A stretch of DNA of 64,000 nucleotides from Cryobacterium zongtaii (GCF_002909375.1 NZ_PPXD01000001.1:233709-297708), one strand, 5' to 3'. Positions 44,028 through 53,301 are shown, counted from the first letter of the stretch. Made by a program: numbers and translations. The notes: generated from the sequence alone by a model not told the origin.

Positions 44028-45457
44028 GGCAGCAGTCCGGCGATGGTCGCCACGGCGGCCTCGAAGAGCTCTGGGCGGGCGCGGGAGTAGTTCAGCCTGA
44101 AGAAGGAACCGGTCGGTTCGGCCGGGAACCAGTCGCCGCCGGGGGAGAACAGCACCCCCTCGGCGCGACTGCGCCGGGCCAGGTCGGCCACGTCCACCCC
44201 GTCGGCAGCGCGCACCCACAGGTTCAGCCCGCCCCTGGGCACCAGCTCAAGGGCGTCAGCGCCCAACTGTCCGCGCACCTGCCGGGCCAGCTCGTCGCGG
44301 CGGCCGCGCAACGACCCACGCAACCGGGTGAGGTGGCTGCGCCAGCCCGGGTCGGTGAGCACATCGACCGCCGCCGCCTGCAGGATCCCGCTGACGTACA
44401 GGTCGTCCACGGTGCGGTCCACCTGGATCCGGGCCAGGGCGGGGCCGCGGGCCACGACCGCCGCCACCCGGATGGCGGGGGAGAGACTCTTGGTGAGCGA
44501 GCGCACGTAGACGATGTGGCCGTCGGCGTCGTCGGCGGCGAGGGTGGCCACATCCGCTTCGATGCCGAAATCATGCGCCCAGTCGTCCTCGATCAGGTAC
44601 GCCCCGCGGGCGCGGAGGACCGCGGTGATGGCACTGCGATCGGCGCTGCTCCACAACGCCCCGGTGGGATTGGCGAAGTGCGGCTGCGCGTAGAACAGGC
44701 GGGCCCCGCTGGCGCCCAGGGCGTCGTCGAGGTCGGCAGCCGCGGGGGCGCCGGCGCCGCGGGAGATGGGCACGATGCGCAACCCGGCCTGCCGGGCGGC
44801 GGCCATGGCGCCCCAGTAGGTAGGGGACTCCATCACGATCGCGTCGCCCGGAACGGCCAGCGCCCGGAAGATCGACGACAGCGCGCTCTGGCCGCCCGGG
44901 GTGATGACGACGTCGTCGGCGGCCGGCGGGGCGGCGGCGGAGGCGCCGACAGGTGCCAGCTCCGCCGCAAACCAGCTGCGGAGCTCCGGCAACCCCGAAA
45001 TCGGGGCCCGGTCGACGGCGGTGCCGGTACGAGCCGCGCGGACCAGGGCGGTGCGCACCAGCCGGGTGGGCAGCAGCTCCTCGGCCGGGTACCCGGAGTG
45101 CAGGGCGATCATGCCCGGTCCGGCGCTCGTCATGGCGGTGCCGATCGCGTCGGCACCGGTGCGGGCCGCGCCGAGCGCCGTGGTCTGCCAGCCGAAGTCG
45201 GCCCGGTGCACGGCATGCGGCCGCGCCACGAAGCTACCCGCGCCCGGTCGGGTCTCCACCAGGCCCTCGAGCACCAGCCGCTGCAGCGCGCGCTGCACAG
45301 TGAGCGGGCTGGCGGCATGGTCGAGCACCAGGGTGCGGGTGGAGGGCAGCTGGTCGCCGGCCGGCCGGCTGGCGACCAGGGCACGCAGACGGCGTTCGAT
45401 GGCGAGGTGCGCCGATTCGTTGTCCGCGGAACCCGCTCGGGTGCTATCCTCTTTCAT
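44024..45457 (-). CDS. MocR-family regulator: GntR DNA-binding plus class I aminotransferase domain
   Basis: A 477-residue protein. The N-terminal winged helix (about 1-80: LPSTRTLVLDHAASPLTVQRALQRLVLEGLVETRPGAGSFV) and the aminotransferase fold (about 105-475) with DDVVITPGGQSALSSIFRAL, FANPTGALW and the PLP-Lys region VRSLTKSLSPAIRVA are visible. MocR proteins sense PLP or amino-metabolites and often control a divergent gene. Here the divergent EamA exporter shares its start codon (CATG, 45455-45458), and direct repeats lie across the promoter. The transcript is probably leaderless, as no Shine-Dalgarno precedes ATG 45457. Confidence 0.92.
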   Translation of the reverse strand: MKEDSTRAGSADNESAHLAIERRLRALVASRPAGDQLPSTRTLVLDHAASPLTVQRALQRLVLEGLVETRPGAGSFVARPHAVHRADFGWQTTALGAARTGADAIGTAMTSAGPGMIALHSGYPAEELLPTRLVRTALVRAARTGTAVDRAPISGLPELRSWFAAELAPVGASAAAPPAADDVVITPGGQSALSSIFRALAVPGDAIVMESPTYWGAMAAARQAGLRIVPISRGAGAPAAADLDDALGASGARLFYAQPHFANPTGALWSSADRSAITAVLRARGAYLIEDDWAHDFGIEADVATLAADDADGHIVYVRSLTKSLSPAIRVAAVVARGPALARIQVDRTVDDLYVSGILQAAAVDVLTDPGWRSHLTRLRGSLRGRRDELARQVRGQLGADALELVPRGGLNLWVRAADGVDVADLARRSRAEGVLFSPGGDWFPAEPTGSFFRLNYSRARPELFEAAVATIAGLLP

Positions 45458-45502
45458 GAAAATACAGAATAGCGCTATCGACGCGTCGCCACCAGCGCTA
45501 TC
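45441..45502 (+). promoter_or_regulatory. Shared MocR/EamA promoter with three direct repeats
   Basis: GTGCTATC (45441-45448), AGCGCTATC (45471-45479) and AGCGCTATC (45494-45502) are in the same orientation. TATCCT (45445-45450) is a plausible -10 ending 5 nt before the EamA ATG, and TTGTCC (45420-45425) a plausible -35. MocR proteins are known to bind direct repeats, so these are candidate operators; two lie inside the EamA coding start. Confidence 0.5.
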
Positions 45503-46382
45503 GCCACCGGAAGCGTCGCCCGCCGCCGGCCTGGTCTTCGGGCTGCTGGGCGTGCTGGCCTTCTCGTTCACCCTGCCGCTCACCCGGGTGGCCGTGGCCC
45601 AGCTCGACCCGCTGTTCGTCGGTGCCGGCCGCGCCGTCGGAGCCGGCATTCTCGCCATCGTTGTGCTCGCCGGGCTCCGGCAGCGTCTTCCCAGGGGCAG
45701 CCAATGGGGGCGGCTGGCCGTGGTGGGGGCCGGCGTCATCGCGGGCTTCCCCATTCTCACCTCCTTCGCCCTGCAGAGCGTGCCGGCCGCGCACGGCGCC
45801 GTTGTGATCGGCCTGCTCCCCGCCGCCACCGCGGTGGTCGCTGTCGTGCGGGCCAGGGAACGGCCCACTCCGCGCTTTTGGCTGGCCAGCGGACTCGGCG
45901 TGGTGGCCGTGGTCGGATTCGTGGCGCTCACCGCGGGCGGGCTCAGCAGCCTGCAGCCGGCCGACCTGTTGTTGGTGGCGGCCGTGGTGCTCGCGGCGAT
46001 CGGCTACGGAGAGGGCGCGCTGCTGGCCCGCGAGCTGGGTTCCTGGCAGACCATCTGCTGGGCGCTGATCGTGGCGCTGCCGGTGATGGTGCCGCTGATG
46101 CTGGCCGGACTCGCTTCCGGCCGGCCCGCTGCTGATGCGTCGGCCTGGCTGGCCTTCGCCTATCTTGCCGGGGTGAGCATGTTCCTGGGCTTCTTCGCCT
46201 GGTACCGGGGCCTGGCCATCGGGCCGATCGCCCGGGTGAGCCAGATCCAGCTTCTGCAACCGGTGCTCACCATCGCGTGGGCGGCGCTGCTCCTCGGCGA
46301 AGACCTGGACCCTCTCGTGCTGATCGGCGCGCTCGCGGTCATCCTCTGCGCGGCCGGCGCCGTGCGTGCCCGCATCCGCTGA
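45456..46382 (+). CDS. EamA/DMT-family transporter
   Basis: A 308-residue protein with about ten membrane helices in two EamA repeats; GRAVGAG, LQSVPAAHGAVVIGLLPA and YRGLAIGPIARVSQIQLLQPVLT are typical drug/metabolite transporter motifs. It probably exports amino acids or related metabolites. No Shine-Dalgarno precedes ATG 45456, and the predicted -10 places the transcript start at or near the A of the start codon (leaderless). Confidence 0.9.
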   Translation: MKIQNSAIDASPPALSPPEASPAAGLVFGLLGVLAFSFTLPLTRVAVAQLDPLFVGAGRAVGAGILAIVVLAGLRQRLPRGSQWGRLAVVGAGVIAGFPILTSFALQSVPAAHGAVVIGLLPAATAVVAVVRARERPTPRFWLASGLGVVAVVGFVALTAGGLSSLQPADLLLVAAVVLAAIGYGEGALLARELGSWQTICWALIVALPVMVPLMLAGLASGRPAADASAWLAFAYLAGVSMFLGFFAWYRGLAIGPIARVSQIQLLQPVLTIAWAALLLGEDLDPLVLIGALAVILCAAGAVRARIR

Positions 46383-46413
46383 CCGGCCGTCGTGCGGGGC
46401 ACGGTCGGGCCGG
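46383..46413. terminator. Bidirectional terminator
   Basis: CCGGCC-GT-CGTGC, small loop, GCACG-GTCG-GGCCGG forms a two-part stem between convergent EamA and TerC genes. Confidence 0.65.
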
Positions 46414-46420
46414 CGTGGGG

Positions 46421-47623
46421 TCACCCCTCGCGGGCGGCCCGGCGCACAGAGGCGTCGTGTTCGAGGTGAGCCCGGCGGAGCAGATCGGCGAGCTCCGCGT
46501 CGTCCTGGACCGCCTGCCGGTACTTCGGGCCGAGTTTATGGATGGACTCTTCCTCTTCCCGCAGCGCCGTGTACACCCGGATGCGTTCGGTGTGGTCCTC
46601 GGTGTAGCCGAGGTCCAGGTAGTCGGTTGCGTACCGCCGGGCGTTGGCGGTGGCCGCTTGTGCCCGGCCCGCCGGGCTGAACAGCGACGCCAGCACGGTG
46701 ACCAGGAGCACACCGATGATGACCGTCAGAGAGACACCCGTGCTGATCTCGAACACCGGCACCGGCTCGCCGCCGTTGATGAACGGAAGGTTGTTCTCGT
46801 GCAGGGCGTGCAGGATCAGCTTCACGCCGATGAAGGCGAGGATCGCCGCCAGCCCGAAGGAGAGGTAGATCAGCCGGTCCAGCAGGCCGTCGAGCAGGAA
46901 GTACAGCTGACGCAGGCCGAGGAGCGAGAACGCCGTCGCCGTGAACACGATGTAGACATCCTGGGTGAGGCCGAAGATGGCGGGGATCGAATCGAGCGCG
47001 AAGAGGAGGTCGGTGCCGCCGATCGCGACCATCACCAGGAGCATCGGGGTCAGTGCGCGCCTGCCGTCGTGGATGGTGAAGAGTTTGTCGCCGTCGTACT
47101 CGGGGCTGGTGTGGAAGATCTTGCGCGCGACCCGCACGATGAAGTTGTCCGCGGACTTGGACTCCGAGCTCTCCGGTTTGAGCATGTTGCCCGCCGTCAT
47201 CAACAGGATCAGGCCGAAGAAATAGAACACCCAGGCGAAGGTGTTGATCAGGGCGGCGCCGAGGAAGATGAAGCCGGTGCGCGCGATGAGCGAGAACGTG
47301 ATGCCGAACAAAAGCACCTTCTGCTGGTCCTCCCGGGGCACGCGGAAGCTTGTCATGATGATGAGGAAGACGAACAGGTTGTCGACCGAGAGCGCCTTTT
47401 CGGTGATGTACCCCGCGAAGTACTCAGAACCCGGGGTGCTGCCGCCGATGATCAGGACGCCAATGCCGAACAGTATGGCGATCCCGACGTAGATCGACGA
47501 CCAGATTGCCGCTTCCTTCAGCGTGGGGGCATGGGCCTTCCGCACGTGAAAGACGTAGTCGAAGGCGAGGAGCCCGACGATTCCGAGGACAGTCAGAGTC
47601 CAGACGAGAGGTGAGGTATCCAT
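46421..47623 (-). CDS. TerC/Alx-family integral membrane protein
   Basis: A 400-residue protein with about eight membrane helices. TerC signatures are EKALSVDNLFVFLIIMTSF, an acidic GGTDLLFALDSIPAIFGLTQD, and ATAFSLLGLRQLYFLL. The paired acidic motifs bind metal. TerC/Alx proteins export Mn(II) or load metals onto secreted enzymes. The extra C-terminal tail (about 335-400, Arg/Glu-rich) is cytoplasmic. The leader (47624-47750) was examined for a Mn riboswitch and none was recognised. Confidence 0.9.
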   Translation of the reverse strand: MDTSPLVWTLTVLGIVGLLAFDYVFHVRKAHAPTLKEAAIWSSIYVGIAILFGIGVLIIGGSTPGSEYFAGYITEKALSVDNLFVFLIIMTSFRVPREDQQKVLLFGITFSLIARTGFIFLGAALINTFAWVFYFFGLILLMTAGNMLKPESSESKSADNFIVRVARKIFHTSPEYDGDKLFTIHDGRRALTPMLLVMVAIGGTDLLFALDSIPAIFGLTQDVYIVFTATAFSLLGLRQLYFLLDGLLDRLIYLSFGLAAILAFIGVKLILHALHENNLPFINGGEPVPVFEISTGVSLTVIIGVLLVTVLASLFSPAGRAQAATANARRYATDYLDLGYTEDHTERIRVYTALREEEESIHKLGPKYRQAVQDDAELADLLRRAHLEHDASVRRAAREG

Positions 47624-47837
47624 TCGGTCGGCTTTCGGTCGAAGACGTGAGGCGCATCCGGTATCAAAAGGCTACGCGGGAAGGCCGCCGGGGGAACAGG
47701 GGCGGCGGAGAAAAACCCGCCGGAGACGGGAACGCGCCCGAAGAATGTACTCATGTGACGCGTGTTCACCCGCCGGTCACCCGGTCGTTCTAGGCTGTCG
47801 CCATCGCGGATTCTCGCGAGCCCGGACAGGAGTATGC

Positions 47838-50800
47838 GTGACCTCGTTCCACCCCGATCCCAGCACCCGGTCCGCCGGCTCGACCGTCGCACCGGCAATC
47901 GTGCGTCCGCTGCCGGCCGCGCCGACGCCCGGCCACGAGCAGGGCGTGCTGGATGCCGGTCATCTGGTGCACCCCGAGCGCACCCTGATCGACATCCTGC
48001 TGGCCACCGCGGAGGAACACCCCACCGCCCTGGCCCTCGAGGACGCCGCCGGGGCCCTGAGCTACCGGCGGCTGGTGCGGCTGGTCAACGACCAGGCCGT
48101 GCGGCTGAGCCGGGCCGGGGTGCGCCGCGGTGACACGGTCGGCATCCGCATCCCGTCCGGCACCCGGGACCTCTACCTGTCGATTCTCGCCACCCTCACC
48201 GTCGGCGCCGCCTACGTGCCCGTCGACGCCGACGACCCTGAGGAACGGGCCCGGCTGGTCTTCGGCGAGGCCCGGGTCGTGGGTGTCATCGGCGACGGTG
48301 GTCTGTTCACGGTGCGCGACGGCCTGGACGCCGGGGTGCTCACCGAGCGGCCCCTGGCCGCCGAGGAGGACCCGTCGCTGGCGCACTGGGGCGAGCCGAT
48401 GCCCGGCCCGCACGACGACGCCTGGATCATCTTCACCTCCGGCTCCACCGGGGTGCCCAAGGGTGTCGCCGTGACGCACCGCTCGGCGGCGGCGTTCGTC
48501 GACGCCGAGGCCGGCCTGTTCCTGGCCGGCGAACCCATCGGCCCCGGCGACCGGGTGCTGGCCGGCCTGTCGGTGGCGTTCGACGCCTCCTGCGAGGAGA
48601 TGTGGCTGGCCTGGCGGAACGGCGCCTGCCTGGTGCCGGCCCCGCGCTCGCTCGTGCGGAGCGGCGCGGACCTCGGCCCCTGGCTCATCGCGCACGGCAT
48701 CACCGTTGTCTCCACGGTGCCCACCCTCGCCGCACTCTGGCCCGAGGAGGCGCTGGAGAATGTGCGCCTGGTGATCTTCGGCGGCGAGGCATGCCCGCCC
48801 GAGCTGGCCGCCCGCATCAGCGCCCGCGGCCGTGAGGTGTGGAACACCTACGGCCCGACCGAGGCGACGGTCGTGGCCTGCGGCGCCCTGCTCGACGGCA
48901 GCGACCCCGTGCGCATCGGCCTGCCGCTGGACGGCTGGAGCCTGGCCGTGGTGGATCCGGCCGGCCAGCGGGTGCGGGCCGGCGAGACCGGCGAACTGAT
49001 CATCGGCGGCGTCGGCCTGGCCCGGTACCTCGACGCGACCCAGGATGCGGTGAAGTACGCCCCGCACGCCGGGCTCGGCTGGGAGCGCGCGTACCGCAGC
49101 GGCGACCTCGTGCGCTTCGACCCCGCCGGGCTGGTGTTCGTGGGCCGGGCCGACGACCAGATCAAGCTCGGCGGCCGGCGCATCGAACTCGGCGAGATCG
49201 ACGCCGCCCTGCAGGCGCTGTCCGGCGTGGCCGGCGCGGCCGCTGTCGTGCAGACCACCCCGGCCGGCAACCAGGTGCTGGTGGGTTACCTCGCGCTCGC
49301 CGATGAGGCGGCCGGATCCTTCGACTTGCCCGCGGCCACCGCGGCCCTCCGGGTGGCGTTGCCCGCCGCCCTCGTGCCGCTGCTCACCGTCGTGGAGTCC
49401 ATCCCCACCCGCACCTCCGGCAAGGTCGACCGTGCCGCACTGCCCTGGCCGCTGCCCGGCCTGGCCGGCGCCGAGACGGCCGGCGCGGATGCGCTCAGCC
49501 CGACCGCCGCTTGGCTCGCCGGGCATTGGGCCGCGATCCTCGGTGTGCCCGTCGCCGACGCCGACAGCGACTTCTTCGCCTACGGCGGCGGCTCCCTCTC
49601 GGCCGCCCAATTCGTGTCCGCGATTCGGGAGCGCCACCCGAACACCCGTATCAGCGACATCTACGACCACCCGCGGATCGGCTCCCTCGCCGACGAACTC
49701 GACGGTCGCACTCCGACGGTGGCCCGCGCCACGCGGCAGGTGCTGCCCACCCCGGCCCGCACCGGGCTGCTGCAGGGCCTCCTCAGCGTGCCGTTGCACC
49801 TGCTCGTGGGTGCCAAGTGGCTGGTGTACCTGGCCGCGGCCAACAATCTGCTCGCCGCCGCCGGCGCATCCTTCGCCCCCACGGTGTCATGGTGGGCGGT
49901 GCTGGCCGGATTTGTGCTGCTGGTCACCCCACTGGGCAAGATGGGCATCTCCGTTGCCGCCGCCCGGCTGCTGCTCAAGGGCGTGAAACCGGGCAACTAC
50001 CCGCGCGGCGGCTCGGTGCACCTGCGACTCTGGCTGGCCGAACAGGTGGCCACCTTCGTCGACGCGGCCAGCCTGGCCGGGGCGCCGTGGATCAGCTACT
50101 ACGCCCGGCTGCTCGGCGCCACCATCGCCCCCGGCGTCGACCTGCACTCGGTGCCGCCGGTCACCGGGCTGCTCAGCATCGGCGAGCGCGCCGCGATCGA
50201 ACCCGAGGTGGACCTGGCCGGCTACTGGCTCGACGGCGACACCCTGCGGATCGGCCGGGTGCGCATCGGCGCGGAGGCCGTGATCGGCTCCCGCAGCACC
50301 TTGCTCGGCGGCGCCAAGATCGGCGACGGCGCCGAGATCGAACCGGGCTCCGCCGTCTTCGGCCGGGTGCCACGAGGCGAGCGCTGGGCCGGCTCACCGG
50401 CCACCCGGGTCGGCTCGGCCCGCCGCGCCTGGCCCGCGGAACGGCCGGCGAACGCCCGCCGCTGGCTGCTCGCCTACGGCGCCGGCTCGGTGGGACTCAC
50501 CGCCATTCCCACCGTGGCGGTGCTGCTCGGCGTGCTCATCGTGGGCGTGGTGATCGGCGACGCCGGCACCCTCGGCGCCGCGGCCGCCCGCGCCGCGCTG
50601 GCCGTGCCGCCGGCCGTGCTCGCCGCCGGAGCGCTCTACGCCGGCACCGTGATCGGAGCCGTGCGCCTGCTGGGCCTGGGCCTGACCGAGGGCCACCACC
50701 CGGTGCGCAGCCGGGTGGGCTGGCAGGTGTGGATGACCGAACGACTGCTCGACGGCGCCCGCACCCTGCTGTTCCCGCTTTACGCCAGCCTGCTCACCCC

Positions 50801-51857
50801 GGTCTGGTTGCGGCTGCTCGGCGCGAAGGTCGGTCCGGGCGTCGAGGCGTCCACGGTACTGCTGGTGCCCTCCCTCACCACCATTGCGCCCGGCGCGTTC
50901 CTCGCCGACGACACCATGGTCGCCTGCTACGAACTCGGCGGCGGCTGGATGCGCATCGGCCGCGCCAAGATCGGCCGCCGGGCGTTCCTGGGCAACAGCG
51001 GCATCGCCGGCCCCGGCCGCACGGTGCCGAGGGACGGCCTCGTGGCCGTGCTGTCGTCCACCCCGCGCAAGGCCAAGCGCGGCTCCTCCTGGCTGGGCAA
51101 CCCGCCGACGCGGCTGCGCCGCCGGGTGACCGACATCGACGAGGCCCGCACCTTCCACCCGCCGGCGCGGCTGGTGTTGGCCCGGTCGCTCTGGGAGGTG
51201 CTGCGCCTGGTGCCGGTGTTCGCCTCCGCGTGGATCGCCCTCAGCTTGCTCGTGGTCCTCGAGGTCCTCTGGCTTTTCGGCGGTCCCGGCCTGGCGCTGC
51301 TGCTCTCCGGCTTCGTGCTGATCGGCGCCGGCGCCGTCGCGGCGGCGCTGACCACCGCCGCGAAGTGGTTGCTGGTGGGGCGCATCCGCGCCTCCGAGCA
51401 TCCGCTCTGGTCGTCGTTCATCTGGCGCAACGAGGTGTCGGACACCTTCGTGGAGATGGTGGCGCGGCCCTGGTTCGCGCAGAACGCCGCCGGCACGCCC
51501 TGGCTGGCGCTCTGGCTGCGCTCGCTGGGCGCCACGATCGGGCGCGGTGTGTGGTGCGAGTCGTACTGGCTGCCGGAGGCGGACCTGGTCACCCTGGCCG
51601 CCGGCAGCAGTGTCAACCGCGGCTGTGTCGTGCAGACCCACCTGTTCCACGATCGCATCATGCAGCTGGACACCGTGCACATCGGCGCCGGCGGCACCCT
51701 CGGGCCCAACAGCGTCATCCTGCCGGCGGCTCGCATCGACGATCACGCCACCGTTGGACCGGGTTCGCTGGTGATGCGCGGGGAGCGGGTGCCCACCGAC
51801 TCGCTCTGGTCCGGCAACCCGATTGCGCCGTGGCACCGGCCGCCATGGAAGACTTGA
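47838..51857 (+). CDS. Pls-type single-module NRPS (epsilon-poly-lysine synthetase-like)
   Basis: A 1339-residue membrane NRPS. The adenylation domain (about 45-540) has A3 FTSGSTGVPKGV (199-210), A5 NTYGPTEATV (336-345), A7 YRSGDLVRF, A8 GRADDQIKLGGRRIELGEI and A10 with Lys529. The thiolation domain has GGGSLS (Ser586 for phosphopantetheine). The C-terminal 700 residues hold three tandem units, each with paired membrane helices and a hexapeptide-repeat domain (YPRGGSVHLRLW..., HPVRSRVGWQVW..., HPLWSSFIWRNE...). This is the A-T-(TM-C)x3 plan of epsilon-poly-lysine synthetase (Pls). There is no condensation or thioesterase domain. GTG 47838 has AGGAG 5 nt upstream. The peptidase gene follows in 5 bp. 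Confidence 0.9.
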   Translation: MTSFHPDPSTRSAGSTVAPAIVRPLPAAPTPGHEQGVLDAGHLVHPERTLIDILLATAEEHPTALALEDAAGALSYRRLVRLVNDQAVRLSRAGVRRGDTVGIRIPSGTRDLYLSILATLTVGAAYVPVDADDPEERARLVFGEARVVGVIGDGGLFTVRDGLDAGVLTERPLAAEEDPSLAHWGEPMPGPHDDAWIIFTSGSTGVPKGVAVTHRSAAAFVDAEAGLFLAGEPIGPGDRVLAGLSVAFDASCEEMWLAWRNGACLVPAPRSLVRSGADLGPWLIAHGITVVSTVPTLAALWPEEALENVRLVIFGGEACPPELAARISARGREVWNTYGPTEATVVACGALLDGSDPVRIGLPLDGWSLAVVDPAGQRVRAGETGELIIGGVGLARYLDATQDAVKYAPHAGLGWERAYRSGDLVRFDPAGLVFVGRADDQIKLGGRRIELGEIDAALQALSGVAGAAAVVQTTPAGNQVLVGYLALADEAAGSFDLPAATAALRVALPAALVPLLTVVESIPTRTSGKVDRAALPWPLPGLAGAETAGADALSPTAAWLAGHWAAILGVPVADADSDFFAYGGGSLSAAQFVSAIRERHPNTRISDIYDHPRIGSLADELDGRTPTVARATRQVLPTPARTGLLQGLLSVPLHLLVGAKWLVYLAAANNLLAAAGASFAPTVSWWAVLAGFVLLVTPLGKMGISVAAARLLLKGVKPGNYPRGGSVHLRLWLAEQVATFVDAASLAGAPWISYYARLLGATIAPGVDLHSVPPVTGLLSIGERAAIEPEVDLAGYWLDGDTLRIGRVRIGAEAVIGSRSTLLGGAKIGDGAEIEPGSAVFGRVPRGERWAGSPATRVGSARRAWPAERPANARRWLLAYGAGSVGLTAIPTVAVLLGVLIVGVVIGDAGTLGAAAARAALAVPPAVLAAGALYAGTVIGAVRLLGLGLTEGHHPVRSRVGWQVWMTERLLDGARTLLFPLYASLLTPVWLRLLGAKVGPGVEASTVLLVPSLTTIAPGAFLADDTMVACYELGGGWMRIGRAKIGRRAFLGNSGIAGPGRTVPRDGLVAVLSSTPRKAKRGSSWLGNPPTRLRRRVTDIDEARTFHPPARLVLARSLWEVLRLVPVFASAWIALSLLVVLEVLWLFGGPGLALLLSGFVLIGAGAVAAALTTAAKWLLVGRIRASEHPLWSSFIWRNEVSDTFVEMVARPWFAQNAAGTPWLALWLRSLGATIGRGVWCESYWLPEADLVTLAAGSSVNRGCVVQTHLFHDRIMQLDTVHIGAGGTLGPNSVILPAARIDDHATVGPGSLVMRGERVPTDSLWSGNPIAPWHRPPWKT

Positions 51858-51862
51858 TCCAT

Positions 51863-53221
51863 ATGTTGCAGCCCACACCCACCATTCTGGGGTCCGCGTC
51901 CGCGGGCGACCCCTACCTTCCCGCGAGTGGCAATGGCGGCTACACGGTGGCGCACTACGACCTCGAACTGGACTACCGGGTCGCCACGAACCGGCTGACG
52001 GCGACCGCCACGATCACGGCGCGGGCCCTCACCGCCCTCGGCCGGTTCAGCCTCGACCTGGCGGGCTTGAGCGTCGACAAGGTCACGGTCAACGGTGTTG
52101 CGCCGGTGAAGACGGTGCACGCCGCCCGCAAGCTCGTGATCACTCCCGCCGTGCCGCTGGCCGCGGCGGAGACGTTCGAGGTGGTGGTGCGCTACCGCGG
52201 GGCGCCGCATCCGGTGCGCAGCCACTGGGGCGAGCTGGGCTGGGAGGAACTCACCGACGGTGTGCTCGTGGCCGGTCAGCCTAGCGGGGCGCCGTCGTGG
52301 TTTCCCTGCAACGATCACCCGAGCGACAAGGCCACCTTCCGCATCCTTCTCACCTGCGAGGCGCCGTACACGGTGGTCAGCAACGGCCCGCTGGTGGCCA
52401 AGAGCACCCGGTCCGGTCGCACCTCCTGGACCTTCGACGTGCGGGAACCGATGGCCGCATACCTGGCCAGCGTTCAGATCGGTCGCTATCGCCGGCACGA
52501 TATCGCCGCCACCCCGGTGGCGCACAGCCTGTTCTTCCCTCCCGCGCTGGCCCGGCCGGTGGCGGTGGACTTCGCCAGGCTCGGCGAGATGATCACGGTG
52601 TTCAGCGAGGTCTTCGGCCCGTATCCGTTCCCCGCGTTCTCCGTGATCGTCACCGCCGACGACCTTGAGATCCCGCTCGAGGCGCACGGCCTGGCCGTGT
52701 TCGGCCGTAACCACGTGGACGGCCTGCACGGCAGCGACCGGCTGATCGCGCACGAACTGGCGCACCAGTGGTTCGGCAACAGCCTCACGCTCACCCGCTG
52801 GGCCGACATCTGGCTGCACGAGGGCTTCGCCTGTTACGCCGAGTGGATCTGGGCCGAGGCCAGCGGCGGACTGACCGCCCACGCGAACGCCCTGCTGCAC
52901 CGCGCCGAGCTGGACCTGCTGCCCAAGAACATCGTGGTGGCCGACCCCGGCCCGCACGACATGTTCGACGACAGAGTCTACAAGCGCGGGGCCCTGGCCC
53001 TGCACGCCGTGCGTCAGGCGATCGGCGACGAGGCCTTCTTCACCGCCCTGCGCGCCTACACCCGCACCCACCGGCACGGCAGCGTCACCACCGACGACCT
53101 GCTCGGCTGCTTCCGCATCGCCTCCGGCACCGGGGTCGCCGACAAGATCCTCGCCCGCTGGGTGTCGGCGAAGAGTCTGCCGCGGCTGCAGCCCGCCGCG
53201 CCGCTCAAACCCGCCTCCTGA
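51863..53221 (+). CDS. M1-family zinc metallopeptidase
   Basis: A 452-residue protein. An N-terminal beta domain (about 20-190) precedes the catalytic domain with HELAHQW (zinc His, His) and the third ligand Glu in WLHEGFACYAEW, spaced as in M1. The exopeptidase GxMEN motif is replaced by LEAHGLAVFG. A Tyr in KRGALALHAVRQ (DRVYKRG) fits the transition-state Tyr. The C-terminal helical domain of large M1 enzymes is absent. ATG 51863 follows the NRPS stop by 5 bp; ATG 51845 is possible. Coupling to the synthetase suggests it trims or degrades its product. Confidence 0.87.
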   Translation: MLQPTPTILGSASAGDPYLPASGNGGYTVAHYDLELDYRVATNRLTATATITARALTALGRFSLDLAGLSVDKVTVNGVAPVKTVHAARKLVITPAVPLAAAETFEVVVRYRGAPHPVRSHWGELGWEELTDGVLVAGQPSGAPSWFPCNDHPSDKATFRILLTCEAPYTVVSNGPLVAKSTRSGRTSWTFDVREPMAAYLASVQIGRYRRHDIAATPVAHSLFFPPALARPVAVDFARLGEMITVFSEVFGPYPFPAFSVIVTADDLEIPLEAHGLAVFGRNHVDGLHGSDRLIAHELAHQWFGNSLTLTRWADIWLHEGFACYAEWIWAEASGGLTAHANALLHRAELDLLPKNIVVADPGPHDMFDDRVYKRGALALHAVRQAIGDEAFFTALRAYTRTHRHGSVTTDDLLGCFRIASGTGVADKILARWVSAKSLPRLQPAAPLKPAS

Positions 53222-53301
53222 TCTCTCGCGCGTCACTCACTGAGTTGCGATTGCGGCACGGCGGGGACGCTCTGAGCGGCGGGGACACCTCGAGGGGATC
53301 G

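Noticed and set aside
47624..47837. Possible manganese riboswitch in front of terC
   Set aside because: The region between the divergent terC and NRPS genes was read on both strands; no GGGGAGUA-type core or matching helices were recognised.
49511..53221. A frame running from inside the NRPS through the M1 peptidase, suggesting an NRPS-peptidase fusion
   Set aside because: The first part is out of frame with the NRPS and lacks motifs; the peptidase part has its own ATG right after the NRPS stop.
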